Assembly (NCBI GenBank): GCA_022453515.1
Contig: JAJNNY010000048.1
Span: 228,356 to 292,355, forward strand
Length of the DNA stretch: 64,000 bases
Reading direction: 5' to 3'
DNA from: Astrocystis sublimbata
Lineage: Eukaryota; Ascomycota; Sordariomycetes; Xylariales; Xylariaceae
Shown here: positions 1 to 13,199 of the stretch, piece after piece
Numbering within the stretch: position 1 is the first letter of the stretch
Layout: every line of letters starts with the position of its first letter
The notes under the pieces: generated by a model
Told to the model about the DNA's origin: nothing
The model's database searches: none
What the model saw: the letters and a program-made list of their open reading frames with translations, nothing else
Made by a program: the position numbers and the translations under genes

Positions 1-2
1 AG

Positions 3-146
3 AGCGAGGTCTCGCTGCGCGTCGGCCGCACCGTCGCGAAACGCCTGAAAAAGTTGACGTATAAGGTCGAGAACGGCATGGAGGCTGTTGATGAGGTGGA
101 TCTGAAGGTGCTTAGGGGGTGGAGGTGGCGGGTGCTGCTTTGGTGA
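3..146 (+). CDS. 3' end of an unidentified gene (partial)
   Basis: Reading frame 3 is open from the window edge and ends with TGA at 144-146, giving about 47 C-terminal residues. The peptide is basic in its middle (VAKRLKKLTYK) and ends in a Trp/Arg-rich stretch (RGWRWRVLLW). The other two frames close sooner. GC-rich third positions agree with coding. I do not recognise the family. It converges on the nucleoporin gene, whose stop lies about 480 bp further on. Confidence 0.45.
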   Translation, partial: SEVSLRVGRTVAKRLKKLTYKVENGMEAVDEVDLKVLRGWRWRVLLW

Positions 147-627
147 GGAGGGATAGATGGGGTGGTGAAGGAGGGGAGTGCGTTATAGCGAGGAGATGTA
201 TGACTTGTCGCTCTTCAAGTAGCTAAAACAGCTAAGCCATTTACTCGATCTTGTTCATGTAATTCAGTACGGCACCTACCTAGTATTAGACGGTCGAGGC
301 ATGGGACGCTTGCAAGGGGGCTTGTCAAAGGAGTACTTGGATTCTGAGCTTCGTAGAGATGTACAGCATGGAAGTTACAACAACAAAAGGAAGCACCTGC
401 CTTGGGAACAATCCTTCGCTCGAGAGCTACATACATCACCCCATATTGTTCAATCGATGCAAAATCTGTGGGACACCTGTAAGACGGATAGAACAGGCAC
501 CTTCAAGGTATTCTTGGGCTGATGCATTCCTTTTATTTCGTGTTTTTCCAAACCGGGTATATACGCCATGCAAAGTCCTCTAAACGTACACGCCTGACAG
601 ACAAATAGATGCTCCTTTCCCTTCGCA
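147..627. other. Convergent spacer between the edge gene and Nup49
   Basis: This region should hold the 3' UTRs of both flanking genes. Short frames on both strands show no family resemblance and no coding-like composition. I see no tRNA, repeat or other element. Confidence 0.5.
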
Positions 628-2319
628 TTAATACACGCCGTTTGTATTGTGCTTGTTGTCCATGAAATCGCCAAGCTGAAGCCTGGTCACGCCTTCCCTC
701 GCGCTGCCCACGTCGCCTGCCACCTTCAGGATGCCCTGCTCAAAGTCTCGCAGCACAGAGACGAGTTCTTGAATCCTCTCATCTACGCCAGACGAGCCGT
801 TGTTCTTGGTAGCCATCATCCGCTGCAGCTGCTCGACTAGGTTATCTGATACGCCGTGCATGTGAGACTCGATCTCGGTTAGGTTCCTGTCGTATTTCTG
901 CGCCTGCTCGCCCATCTCGTCAGCCGTCTTCGAGAAGAAGCCCACGAGGTCCTGCCCGTCAGTCTCGGCATTCGCGTTCCCGGAGGCCTGCTGTCTAGGC
1001 GACCAGAAGCCGGAAGTGTGGTACTGCTGCGGGAGCTTGAGGTTGTCGATGGCGCGGAAGCTGAGGCGCGCATTGTCGGCGTCCTGGTTCACGAGGATAC
1101 GCGCCGCCTCGATGGACTGCGCGGCCGACTCCAGCGCGTTTCGGGCGCCGTCGTATTTCCGGGATATGAAGGTGACGTCGTCGGGGATGCTCTCAAGCAT
1201 CTCACGATGGCCGGACATGAAGGAGTCGACCTCCTGCTTCCGCCGTACCTGCTCGGCAATGAAGTTGTCGGCCTGCTCGACGATCTTCTGCAGGTCTTCC
1301 TGGAGGTCATTGAAGCGTGTGGTGCCCTTAAGATTGCTCACGTCGATGCGCACGCCGGGAACTGTGGGCTGGGCGTTGGGTTGACCCATTGTTAGGCCGA
1401 AGCCGAGTCCGCCGCCCAATCCCATAGTAGACTGTTGCTGTTGAGGCTGCTGCTGCTGGGGTTGACCGAAAGCGCTCGGCTGTGCTTGAGTCTGTTGACC
1501 GAGGCCACCACCACTATGAAGCCAGGCAAGTAGTCAGTGGACCGAGAGGAACAGAGAAAGAAAGACACGGAAGTGCGGCGAACTCACAACATACTGGGCC
1601 GCGGCTGGGCAGCCTGGCCTAACAAACCGGTTCCCATAGCATTGTTAGCGGGCTGGGCAGGAGTTGCGAGGCTGCCGCCAAACAGGCTTGAGCCACCTGC
1701 TGCCGGCGCCGCAGGATTCGTCTGGGCTGCGGGATTGGCATTTCCGAACAAGCCTCCGCCTCCGGTTGGCTGTGTCTGAGGAGCCGCTGCACCGAAGAGA
1801 CTGGGTGTGGCTTGCTGTTGCTGCTGCTGGGGCTGGGCCGGCGCCGTGGAACCGAATAGACTCGGTGTCTGTGAGGCCTGGGGCTGTGATGTGGCGGTTG
1901 TCGCGGTGTTGCCAAACAAGGAGCCGGCCTGCTGAGGCTGCGGTGTGGTGGAGGCGGCGGCGCCGAAGAGACCGCCTGGTTTGGGGGTGGAAGCGTTCGC
2001 GGTTGAGCCAAACAGACCGCCCGAGGCAGGCGCCTGGCTAGTGGTCGAGCCACCGCTATTCTCGTCAGTTTCTTCGGTCAGTTTCCGGAGCGGCATGATG
2101 ACAAGATGGGTGCATCGCGGATAGAGCGATGACGAGAAGGAAAGTGCAGGAGGTCAGAGATAGTGAAACGGGTGGTCGTTTGAGGTCGCGGGCCAACAAA
2201 GAAATGTGGAAATGAATTCGGGGAACACAAGCAGTGGGAGGGACGTACAACATGTTGGCGGAGGAGGTGTTGATACTCAAACCACCGGCGGGACCGCTTG
2301 CTGAGCGGAAAAGGGCCAT
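628..2319 (-). CDS. NUP49: FG-repeat nucleoporin Nup49 (Nup58/45 family)
   Basis: Model: exons 2319-2249, 2055-1588 and 1513-628, 474 aa. The introns are 193 nt (donor GTACGT, acceptor AATAG after a CTGAC branch) and 74 nt (GTGAGT). Both junctions restore a frame that reads MFGG. The N-terminal ~210 residues are a natively unfolded FG domain with repeated GLFG/SLFG units separated by Gln/Pro/Thr/Ala spacers and a poly-Gln linker. The C-terminal ~260 residues are alpha-helical coiled coil (NDLQEDLQKIVEQADNF, EIESHMHGVSDNLVEQL), as in the Nup49 subunit of the central Nsp1-Nup57-Nup49 channel complex. By family knowledge it sits in the nuclear-pore channel and binds transport receptors through its FG motifs. 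The start MALFRSASGP...LSINT matches the usual short N-terminal leader of fungal Nup49. It is divergent from Fip1. Confidence 0.9.
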
Positions 2320-3026
2320 GTTATCTCCAAAGGGAAGCAAGGGAGCGTGGCGAGCTGTGCACGTGTGCGCGTGGCTACCTACAGGCCCAGTAGCGTGCTG
2401 TGCGACTGCTCAATAAGCGCGCAGATGCGTGTGGCCAATGGATCGACAGTGTGCGGGAGATAACAAACGAATGAAGTGACGGGGTGGGTGTGGCCGAGGA
2501 AGGGCACGGTAGGAGGTAGGTATTGCCGCTGCGAATGACAAGATAGCAAGTAAATATTGATGATGGAGAGCTGGAGCGCCCAGCCAGCTCGAAATGTTGT
2601 TGATGGAGAGAGTGGGGGCCGAGCCAAGGCCTAGAGGAAGTACCTCTTGGTATCTCTCAGTACCTTAGTGAACAGTCGCGCCTGGACAACGGGGAAGGCA
2701 CCTGAGGGTACGCGCAGCAACCGGTTACCCTGAGCTCCTGTCGAGGTGGGGACCTACATGCGGCGCAACGCCCCATATTAAATCCCCGGAATATTGCAGC
2801 TACGGTCGGTCGGCGGTCGCGCGCATCTATCACATCCCATCCTCGCCATCCTCCATTGGAGCTGTACCTTCCTGCAACTACCTACATACAGCTTCCTTCC
2901 AACTAATATTACCAAACATCACGCTGCACTTGCTTGATTGTTCTGCAATCGCTGCTGTCTGCACCTCCTTCTAACCATCTTCAACCTTGTCTCTTTCAGC
3001 AGCAACATACGCCACATCCCGCCACA
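2320..3026. promoter_or_regulatory. Shared upstream region of NUP49 and FIP1
   Basis: A 707-bp divergent intergenic segment separates the Nup49 ATG from the Fip1 ATG, so both promoters must lie here or in the leaders. The Fip1 side is pyrimidine-rich (about 2840-3020), typical of fungal transcription-start regions. I see no clear TATA box. Confidence 0.55.
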
Positions 3027-4195
3027 ATGGAGATTGACGACGACGATGACTTCTATGCGCCTGAGGAGCCCACCACCCAGGCCGTCGACAGTTCCAACAC
3101 ACCCTCTGCTGCTGCACCTGCGGCTGCTGCTGCGCCTACAACACGACACGACGAAGATCTAGAGGAAGGCGAGGAGGAAGACGAGGGAGCTGAGATGGAA
3201 GACTCCGACTCGGTACGGGCCGCATACCCTCTGCCATAACATCACCATCGAGACCGAGCAAGCACACCTGGCTGCATCACGGACTGCATTACTGATACCA
3301 ACGTTGCCAGGATATCGACATCATTACCGAGCGCAAAGACGGCACCAATGCCGCCCCTCCAACGTAAGATTTTTCTGATTTGTCTACTGGTATTCGTGAG
3401 TCAAGCTCAGCTTTACTGACCATGGCCGTACCACCACACAGTCAGTCGCGCTACAGCGATATAAGAAACATCCCCCAGCGGTCCACATCTACCGACACCT
3501 CCACGAAACTCCCCGTCAAAGCCGAGCCCGCCAAACCCACAACCACCGGCGGCGCGGAGCTGCCCCCCGTCTCCACCTCCACCGTCGACGTCCACGCCGT
3601 CCCCATCTACAAGCCCGCCGGCAAGCCCATCACCCACGTCAACATCGACACCGACCTGCCCGAGAACGAGAAGCCGTGGCGTAACCCCGGCACCGACCTG
3701 AGCGACTACTTCAACTACGGCTTCGACGAGTTCACCTGGGCCCTCTACGCCGCCAAGCAGGACAGCGTCCGCGCCGAGTTCAGCCAGGACGCCGTCGCCC
3801 AGAAGAACAAGCAGATGATGGAGGAGATGCAGATGATGATGATGGGCGGCATGCCCAACATGGGCGGCGCTGGTGGTAACGCTGCCGGCGGGATGGGCTC
3901 CATGGGCGGCTCCATGCCGGGCATGGACGGCATGCCCCAGGAGTTCCAGGCCATGATGCAGCAGATGATGGCCGCCGGCATGGATCCCAGTCAGATGGAC
4001 CCCTCGGCCATGTCAGCCATGTTCTCTGGTATGCAGAACGCGGGCGGTAATGCTGGCCAGGGCTCTCAGAACCAGAACTTTGGAGGAGGAGGTGGAGGTG
4101 GCAACCAGGGCCAGAACTTTGGCTATGACCAAGGGAATATGGGACGTGGCGGCTTTGGTGGCGGCCGGGGACGCGGTGGTCGGAGGAATTGGTGA
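3027..4195 (+). CDS. FIP1: Fip1-type pre-mRNA 3'-end processing (polyadenylation) factor
   Basis: Exons 3027-3212, 3311-3363 and 3442-4195 give 330 aa. Donors are GTACGG and GTAAGA; acceptors are CCAG and ACAG. The N-terminus is acidic (EIDDDDD, then EEGEEEDEG), as in the poly(A)-polymerase-binding part of Fip1. The conserved Fip1 motif follows at about residues 158-185, with PWRNPGTDLSDYFNYGFDEF and TWALY. The tail is low complexity: Met/Gly-rich (MMMMGGMPNMGG), then Gly/Gln/Asn, ending in RGG-like repeats (GRGRGGRRNW) suited to RNA contact. By family knowledge it bridges the cleavage/polyadenylation factor and poly(A) polymerase in the nucleus. Confidence 0.93.
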
Positions 4196-7100
4196 GAAGG
4201 CCTGTGGCGTCAAAGCAAAAATGGAGTCTTAAGCTCCGAAAGCAGGACGGCCATGGCAGAGCATAGTCGCTGCAACTAGGGTCTAGCTTCGTTGGAGGTG
4301 TTGCGATGGCGAGCTCGCATTCAAGCTATGTGCTAAGCTCAGCAGATCTATTTACAGTACACCCACATATAAATCCGGCAGGGCAACCTCATCTCCCATG
4401 CGCATTTTCAATATGGCCCTACCTGGAGGGTAAAGCTGGATCCAAGATGTGCGAAAGGTACACATCGGCTTGAGATGGGATTTGGCAGGGATGGAACAAA
4501 AACTAGGAGTCTACAACATATGCTCATGCTCAAGCAGGAAGACAATCAGCCCTGGCATTGTGCTTGCAACTGGCCCACAGGTGGCAGCACCAGCACCATC
4601 GCAATGACTTCAAGGTTTGGAAGCCTTAGGGAGTTGCATGCAGCTCACCTCTCTTGGATTCTTGAATGGGTTATTCACTCAGATAGTCTATTGGGGGAGC
4701 CTACCCTAGAGCTGGGGGAGCCTACCTGGTATGCCACTACATAAATATTATTAGCAGATAGGGTGCATAGATACTACCTAGGTAGCCAGCAGTAGAGCCA
4801 ACCTGCTAGCTATTACCTAATTATAAGTTCAACAGATCTGCATCTGCATCTAATAGCCATGATACCAGTAGTACTATGTGATAGTGATGATAATCTGTGT
4901 GCATATTAGATCTTTCAAATGGAAACTTACATCATGACCAAATTCCGCCACTCCAAGCTTTCACTCTATGCACCTTCCTGCTTGGCTGCAAAGCACAACA
5001 GGCAAGGCAAATGCATGTGCTAAGGTACCTAGGTACTTAAGCAAAAGGCTCCTTCTCAAGCTCACCTAGGTCCGTGCGTCAATGTGAGAGGGAAGGAAGG
5101 CACAGATTTCAACAGCAGGCATGCAAAGAGGGAAAGTACCAATGTATCTTCCAGATCTTAATGGCAGGTACCTCGTAGGTGATTCTAATCTAGTGCCCTC
5201 CAGGGCTATATCTGCAGGTTTACCTAATAGTGAATAGGTAAACAGGCAAACAGTGTGGCAAGGCATGTGAATGCAAGATTTAATTTACATAACTGCTCAA
5301 CTGCTCCTGCTGCCGTACCCCGCAGTGCAGTGGCTGGGAAAATGTTTGTTTTCTCACCTATGTACCTAGTCTAAGAAATGAATCTGGTGAAGGAAGGAGA
5401 TGCACTGTGTGTGACTCAATGTGTATGCGGCTAGGCTAGAGGGACAAAGGAATTCGAGGACAAAGAACTTCGAGTATAGGTCGAGAGGAGGAGGGGGTGC
5501 TTGTTGATATACTTGGGTACTTGGGTGTGGGGTGGGAAATTATTCAATACTTTAGGAATAAAGGGTAGGTATGCAGGTAAACAAAAACAAGTAAACAAAT
5601 AAACAAACAGACTTGGACTTGGACTTGGGCTCGAGGTAATGGTGGTGGTGGTGGTAGTGGCTGAGAATAATCGAGCGAATGATGAGACTATGACGGAGGT
5701 TGGGGGATTGCCCGGAATCCCATGTTGCTAGTATGGGAAAGAGCAGCAGTTCATCTCGAAGCTCGAACCTAGGGTCAGGCCATGATAGCACCGGCCTGGA
5801 GGGCTCGAGAGGGGAGACGCATCCAGGAAAAACGACCGGGCGAAGATGCCGCGAGGATTAGAGACTAGGCTTAATGTGCCTCGATCTTTCATATCGGCTC
5901 TACGATAATCACCTAATATTAAGGGAGCAGCCACCCTCGATCAGTCCATCTCGGCAGTGGCTTTCCCATGCCCTAGGGATCGAATTTCTTGATCTGGGAA
6001 TGGGGAATGCCCCGAGTTTTATGATTGTGTATGCGGGAGAAGGTACCGGGTAGGTCTTTCAATGTATGGCTGTATGTAGCGTAGTTAATCTACTTCTATG
6101 ATTTCATGTTATGAACGCTGCTTTTGCTCTTTCTTTGCTTCCCAAAGTCTTAAACTGGAACCAGCTGTGCATCTGGACTCTGTGGCCGGAGTTGAATACC
6201 GTAATTATTTCAATGCTTGATTCTAAGTGGCGAGGTCGGGGTGATGCGGGCGTCTGTTCTGGGGCACAGCATCGTGCTTTCAGCTTGGACTCGGTCCCTT
6301 TTGGAATCGCGTGATAATATATAGTTCTACTGTTTAAATCAGCTAAGCACTGCTCTTCGATGCAGTTGGACATGACACTGTTCCTATTTCCGAGAAACGA
6401 GCGGTTCCATGGCCTCTTTTGGGTGCGATGACTGCTCGTGTCTTGGTACGAGATGGATGCGAGGTCGAGAAAGGTATGTTATCGGGAGTGCCGCTTGTGC
6501 ATGCCCCTCGAGAAGTCAAGGGCTTCTTCTGGAGGTGTAATTATCGGTTTCGGCCGCCGCCCTGGAACAAATACAGCAGCCCAGGCAAATGAATGGGATA
6601 AATCTTCGCCAGGACGCTTCGGTACAATTAACGACAATCGATTCATTTTTTCGAGTGATACGGCAGTTCCAGACGCTGCATGCTTTGCTTGGGTAGTCAT
6701 TGTACACTATTACGTATCTCTAAATGATGAAATATGTACGATCTTGTGTTCCTGGATCTATGGTGAGCAGCAAGTTCGATTGCCTTTCATCTCGAAAAGA
6801 TGGGAGGATTTTCATTGCACTTCTCTTCAGCTTGTGGGCTCCGGTACAACACCAAGACTTGTCCCAATACCATGAGCTACCTATCCGTGGGTCTGGAGCC
6901 ATACCTCGCAGAAAGAACCCTCCCCCCCAATAATCTATCTCGAGATGCCCCACCAAGTCCAGTGAGGAGGGGTCCATCAGCTAGAGCCGTATCTCTAGGT
7001 ACATAGAGGGGGTTGATGTGACTTGCTTGCTTGCTACCTATGCGGGGATGCCAGTGAGTGACCATTGTTATGGCACAAAGAGAAAGCGGCTCCTTAGGTA

Positions 7101-8226
7101 GCCTAGGAAGAATTCAGGTAGGGTATCAAGAGGATGTGCTGATCTCGGAAGATTGTTACGATGCTAGGCCGCAAGCGGTCGAATTCCCACATCTGCTTTG
7201 TATACATACATACATAATAAACATCAATGTTGAGGTGATTCTATCCAAAGGAGTTTACCATGGGCAGAATCACTGGGACTCTCTAACGTGGACGACATGT
7301 GTCACACCTTGCTTCTGCCGCATTCTTGGATTATCAATGGCTGCAAACAGTTGGCTCACCGCGTTGACGACGCTTGGTCTCGTCACGTTGTCGTGGCACA
7401 GCGCTGGCTTTAGTCCGTGGTAAGTACGATGTATTGGTCCAACAGCTTTGATATGCTTCAATACTTCGAAATATCTAGCTGTCTCCGACACCCAAGTTAC
7501 GGACCGGCAGGTCGCCCAATACGCCACAGACATGTGGTCAAGAAATAAGCGACATTCGCCGCGAGGGGCGAAGGCTAAGCGAAGACAATGTTCGCTCAGT
7601 AGAGCAGGCACATGGAATTGTAGTTCAACCGACTCTTGGCAGCAGAATGTATCAGTTGTAGTCGGTTCAATAATTTTATATGCGAGGGGAGAGCAGCGGG
7701 CGATTATATCAGCCCGCATGCTATGAATAACATGTTTATTATGGTCCGTATGTTGGGACCTCCGGTTCCTTATACATAGTGACTAGAGAGATGTTTATCC
7801 AATTTGAACCGTCACATTTCAATATCTCACCCTCTTCCCATTCCAGTTTTGTGGACACCTGCACTCAAGCGCAGGTGCACCAATGAAGCCGAGCAACTCG
7901 ACGCGGCTCAGGACGACAATGCCCACGCGCGTATCCCTAGACGAACCATAGATGACCTTGATGGGCACGGTTTGTTCCATAATGCCTTTCGTGATTCTCC
8001 CATGTTGCAGATCAGAGTTGGAGAGGAAATTGCGGTGTATGCTCGGTATATAGCATAAACCGAGAGGAACCGATTTCGCAAGCGTGAGATTGTCTATCCA
8101 CCACAACCACTGCTAGTTTTGCTACCTAGCTAGCCACATGGAACAGCGACATCAATGGAACTAGATTAACGGTCTACGATGGGAGGAGGCGTTTGGCCAT
8201 GGACATGCTTTCCCACATGGAGGGGA
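4196..8226. other. Gene-poor spacer
   Basis: I find no supportable gene in about 4 kb. Frames up to 149 codons occur on both strands but have no domain resemblance and overlap one another. Three copies of the palindrome ACCTAGGT lie close together (4776-4783, 5027-5034, 5064-5071). Small simple-sequence tracts occur near 5630-5660 (GGT/GGC type). Confidence 0.5.
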
Positions 8227-8228
8227 TA

Positions 8229-10054
8229 ACGTCGGTCCCCTACTTTCCGGCCACCCATCTTAGCCCACACCGCCTTTTGCATCTCTCACTTCACACAACC
8301 ACCATGTACGCAATTCTTTCTTAAAGCCTATCATACTTTGTATAGCCTAAGAGGACCTATCAATGGCTCGATATACCGAAGAAGATGTTGATTCTGCAAT
8401 AGCTGCAGTTAGAGCGGGCCGTAGTATTCGTAAGGCCGCTCTTGAATGGGGTATCCCTCGAGCTACCCTTTAAGAGCGAATCAGCGGTTGTTCAGCTGGA
8501 AAAGAAGGCTTTAACCACTTTTAAAAGGTCGACCCTACTACTAAAGAAAGACTAGCCCAATGGGTACTCCTCTAATCCGACCTAGGGCTTCCTCCAAGCC
8601 ACGCAGAGCTACGGGAATTTGCTAGCCGCGTGCTGCAGGCCCAAGGGCTCGACGTGTCACTCGGAAAGCATTGGGTTTCCCGTTTTCTAGCCAGAAACCT
8701 ATCGATTCAAGTCTATAAAAGCAGGTCTATCGATTCTCGGCGTTTAAATAGAGCAATAATTAATATTATTCGAAAATGGTTCCAACGCCTAGTAATCCCG
8801 GCCGTTAAAGCTATTAAACTAAAAAATAGGCATAATATAGACAAGATCGGCATAATAGAAAAGATAGGTAAGAATAGCTTGGTCCTTGGGAGGGCCTAGA
8901 AAGCCGTTCTCTAGCGAAAAACACCTAGAGGGAGGACCTAATCGTCTATTATCGAGTGTATCTCTACTGTTAGGACCTTTTTGCCTCTTTTAGTGATTTT
9001 CAAAGGCAGTTTATTATAATAACAGTAGTATCCTTTAGATCTTAAGCCTTTTGAAGGCTGGAAATAGGATCACTAGAAAAAGGGATGGACAGACGACTCT
9101 ATTGGGCTAGAATAGGTCCGGAAGGTCTTCATCCCGTTAACCCGACCTAAAGATCCTTCCGAAACCAGGCTTCTGATTCTTAACGGCCACAGAAGCCATA
9201 TAACAGTCGATTTTATATAGGAGTACTATCAAAATCATATCTAACTACTATTTTTGCCTCCTTATGCTTCGCATATCCTTCAGCCCCTTAATATTATAGT
9301 ATTTTCCCCTCTAAAAACGGCCTCTCGTAAATACCTTAGGTATACTACCTATTTACACAATTCTTCTATTACCGGCAAGCGAAATTTCTTTAAATACTAT
9401 CGTAGAGCCCGTTTAGATACGTTTATATTATTAAATATCTTATCTGGTTAGAGAGCTACTGGGTTATAGCCGGTTTCGGTAAAACATCTACTACTAAGCC
9501 TTTTGCTTCTAAAAGAGCCTCTCTAAAAAGCATAAACGGTTCTAAAAGGCATTCTAGCCAATGGCTAGGTTAATAATCTATTAGAATTAACAGATCTAGA
9601 GGCTTTAGAAGTTATATAGTCTACTCCTTAGCACTCCCAAGACTTTCGTTAATAATTAGATACATATACTACTACTATAAAAGGCTCTACTACCCAATAA
9701 CTATTGTTTTTAAAAGTTAAAATAGCATTTATTGAAAAAAACACTTAGTTAGTTTTTATATACCGCGAGAATAAAGCCTAGAAAGCTAAATTTAAAGCTA
9801 TAATTCCTCAGAAGCGGAAGAAGGTAGAATTAAGCCCTCAGTCTAAGTTTACTAGCATTAACGATGTCCGGCGGGCGCAAATTGCCGCCGGCGATATTGA
9901 GGATAGTTCTAGTGAATCTAGCGAGTCTGGTTTACCTAGTAAAGCCGAAGATTGTATTATAGTTGGTGCAGATGACTCCGAAAGTGATGATGAAGATGGT
10001 GCGTGATGGCGGTGGTATTTAGTGTTAGGTGGCCGGAAAGTAGGGGACCGACGT
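8229..10054 (+). mobile_element. Degenerate pogo/Fot1-type DNA transposon with intact ends
   Basis: The 1,826-bp element has perfect 27-bp terminal inverted repeats (8229-8255 and 10028-10054, starting ACGTCGGTCCCCTACTTTCC) and TA duplications at 8227-8228 and 10055-10056. Those ends and the TA target are diagnostic of Tc1/mariner-pogo elements, and the size fits Fot1/Pot2 relatives. The inner sequence is AT-rich and its transposase is interrupted, consistent with RIP. The perfect ends suggest fairly recent insertion, or mutation confined to the interior. Confidence 0.95.
8363..10006 (+). pseudogene. Broken pogo-family transposase
   Basis: The reading starts at ATG 8363 with a helix-turn-helix of psq type (GRSIRKAALEWGIPRATL). 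It then hits TAA at the next codon and several more stops. A recognisable CENP-B-like DNA-binding part follows (LPPSHAELREFASRVLQAQG ... GKHWVSRFLARN). The 3' part of the DDE region is recognisable (SHILQPLNIIVFSPLK, then ITGKRNFFKYYRRARLDTF, close to the usual SHxLQPLDVxVFSPLK block). The tail is acidic, ending at TGA 10004-10006. The middle of the catalytic domain cannot be read in one frame. There are many TAG/TAA codons where CAG/CAA would be expected, so it is non-functional. Confidence 0.9.
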
Positions 10055-10056
10055 TA

Positions 10057-13000
10057 ATTACAGGGCCTCTACATGAGATCACCGAAGAATCTCTGGAAAA
10101 GATATGGTGCAGATTCTACAGATCGTAGACAGAAGTAACTATGCCCTTTCAAGAATACCTTGAGTCGCCAAGTTGCATGGATACGGGGGATTCAGACAGT
10201 GAAGCCGATCAATGCTCCGTAGGGGCAATCACTGAAAACAGCGTCTGGGTAACACCGCGCCGTAAATTCAGCAACATACGCTCCGGAAACACATGGTGCT
10301 TGCGATTCTCCACATGAGCAACCGCAGGCGGCTGGCTTGACAGCAGTGCCATATCTTTCGATAGTGGTATGGTACAATACCATTCCTCTATTTGTAATAA
10401 TACTGCTGCTCGCGAGTAGTTATTATTTCGTCTCTGATGTCACCATACTTGAAATGTTGTGGGAGCGGCCCCGCCATCTACTATTGAAATAGGATCTTGA
10501 CCAAGTAGATGTTCATTGAAACTTTTTTATTTAGATCTTTTCCTATGCTGTCTCTCAATGCAACAGAACTCGAAACTAGGATCCAATGCTGTTATGTGTC
10601 CTATCTAGAATAATTGACATCTTTATTAAGCCCTACACTCTTTGTCTGTGGGCAGACCTCGCACAAAACGCTTGTCAAGAATCCACAAAGCGCTTGTCAA
10701 GAAAAGAGTGGAAATGTGTTTATCTCGATGATTATAAGAACTATGGACCCAGCCACGCTGCTTAGCTCAAATATATGCCAGCACAGGCTCACAACACTAT
10801 CATGGCGGCCTTTGATGATAGAAGTCGATGTATCTATCACCATGACTGTGATCCAAGCTCTGTTGCCTTATCTGCCCAGCTTTGTGCAGAAAGGGACATA
10901 CCTGTGTGTCGCATGCCTTTCCACAGAGAATCCTTGGATAAATCAGCATGTGGTGTCTTTGAGCAGCAGCAAAGTTGCCGTTGCCATGCTGTGCTACCCT
11001 ATTGCAAAGGCCAGCGGCCAATGGCATGACGAAGCTATGTCATATCCACACCAATTGCAGCACATATTCCGAGAATCCCTGGCATTGTTAACAGGGGTAG
11101 TCGTCAACAATTTTACAACCTCCCCAGCCGCAAGCCAAGGCTGGATGCGTAACACAATAGCTTGTGATAACACAATATGAAAATGGGATCAACACCATCC
11201 CCCTTATTCTCTGATTACAACCATGAGATAAGAGTTGATGCCACCACATTGTTACCAAACCTACCTAGGTATGTTGCCATCACCAGAGATTCGGCAGCAA
11301 CACCACCACCAATGCTAGGCTTTACCCTTGATGCCCACTAGTGGTGTGATCCAGTGCACCACTTTGGGTATAGGGTTTTGATCTCAAGAAAATGAGGTCA
11401 TAGCATAAGCAACTCTAACTAGGACCCAAGGTCAAGTTGCAACAGTACCAGGTGCCTACTTACCCAGTACTACCCCGCATCAGTTACCCTGGGTCAAAAG
11501 CGTGTAACCAATGATACCACCCCAACCGTGCGCTCTCTTGAAGCCAGCTGATATGGCAAGCTTCAGCAAATGTGCACGAACGCACGGTCCAAGCGCTAGT
11601 AGCAAAGTGGGCCGTGCACCTAATAGTTGTGAATGACAACCGACCTTGAACAAGCGCAACCTTCAATTCACAATTCACCATTGCCCTAGTGGCTATTGGG
11701 TCAATGCATACTACAACTTGTGCCACTGATGCTCGAATTTAAGACAACATCTTTCACATCGTGATTTCTACTGGCCGTTACTAGTACACAACATCGTGGG
11801 TGTGTCTCGGGTTGTAGATCTAAGCCATCCTGGCAGGATCCGCGCGGGGATGATCCGCATTAATTAGTTGACAGGCGGATCCTTCAGCATGGCCCCGTAA
11901 CTCTATTTGAACGTCATTCAGCCGCACAAGGTCTCCAATCCAGGGGAAATACTCTCTCTGCATTTCCTGACTAAAGTTTGGCCTCAATTGTTGGCATCAG
12001 TTGATTTCTGATCTCCTATCACAGAAATCTTCAGATCGGCAACTCCTGCCACTGAGATCATACATAATCTCTCCGGTTCCTCTATTCTTATCTACTAATT
12101 AATTATTGAGTAGGAAAGGAAACCCGGAGCCTCTTCAGCCTCCTCAAATAGTAGGTAAGGATCAACACAACATCACAAGCCCATTCCACTTCCGGCGAGG
12201 TTTGAGTGGGATAAGGATACTCGGATCTACCATGTGCAATACATGCAAGGTCTGTTGTACTTCTTCTAGCAAAGCTTGAGATAATTGATCAATGCAAATG
12301 CCTCTGGAGGATTAGACGGTAAAAGATTGTATGGACTAGATCGGGACCTCACGAATGGTAGGTGCTCGCGCGTCGAGGAACGAATCAAATCGACAGTGTC
12401 TACCATGAAATCCTCCAAGTTTTTCGTTGCCTGGTCTACAGATAACCTGACCAAGGAACAGGCGGGGGTCACCCATCAGAGGTTTGTTTGTACGCACTAT
12501 GGCTGTCACATGTCAACCACCAAGGTGAGCAAGTAATGGAAATACACACAGGGTACATCGATGCCTTGAGCCGGTGATCTTGCGGCAAATACGGAGCAGT
12601 GTCCTGAAAACTTTGTCGTGCCTTAAGCAGTGCGGTCTGTGCTCAGGATGTCGGGGCATCGTGCCCATGAGATACCCAAGGTACATAATAACAGTAGCGC
12701 GTACACAGCTTATCTAGTAGACTGCCTTGGACGAGATGTCGTCTCTACAGGCAACGCCTAGTATCTTTTCACGGCACGATTCGAGGCAAACAACGAGGGG
12801 TCGCGTGACTCTGGCCTATCAGGAATTAGATATTACTTGCGAGATAAGGCGGGGCGCCTACTGCTCTGCCCATTGCCTCCTCTCGCGGGGGTCATTAGCA
12901 ATAACAAGCGGTTAGCATTGGCCAATGTGCCTAGTCAACCTCGAGAAATTCCAACTGGCAGCTGTTTGCATTGGAGAGGCTAGTGTCATCTCGCATTAGC

Positions 13001-13199
13001 CCGCCGGTAGCTGTACCGGGACCTACCCCCTGCGCGGTTGGTTGCCCCGGGTGCTTTCTTTCCTGCAACCGCAGCTACACCTCGAGATTTTGGTAAGTGT
13101 GCACACAACCTACCCTCATTACCCATATAAGTACTTTTCTCTCCACACACATTTCGCCCACTTCCTCCGTCTTTTCTACCACCCACTTTCTTGTCACCA
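10057..13199. other. Gene-poor spacer
   Basis: No gene can be supported. The longest frame, 188 codons at 10614-11180 (+), has no domain resemblance and an erratic composition. An imperfect direct duplication (CGCTTGTCAAGAA, twice between about 10670 and 10705) and one TACCTAGGTA palindrome (11262-11271) are present. Confidence 0.45.

Noticed and set aside
10614..11180. 188-codon plus frame in a spacer
   Set aside because: No start context, no family resemblance, erratic composition and no splice partners.
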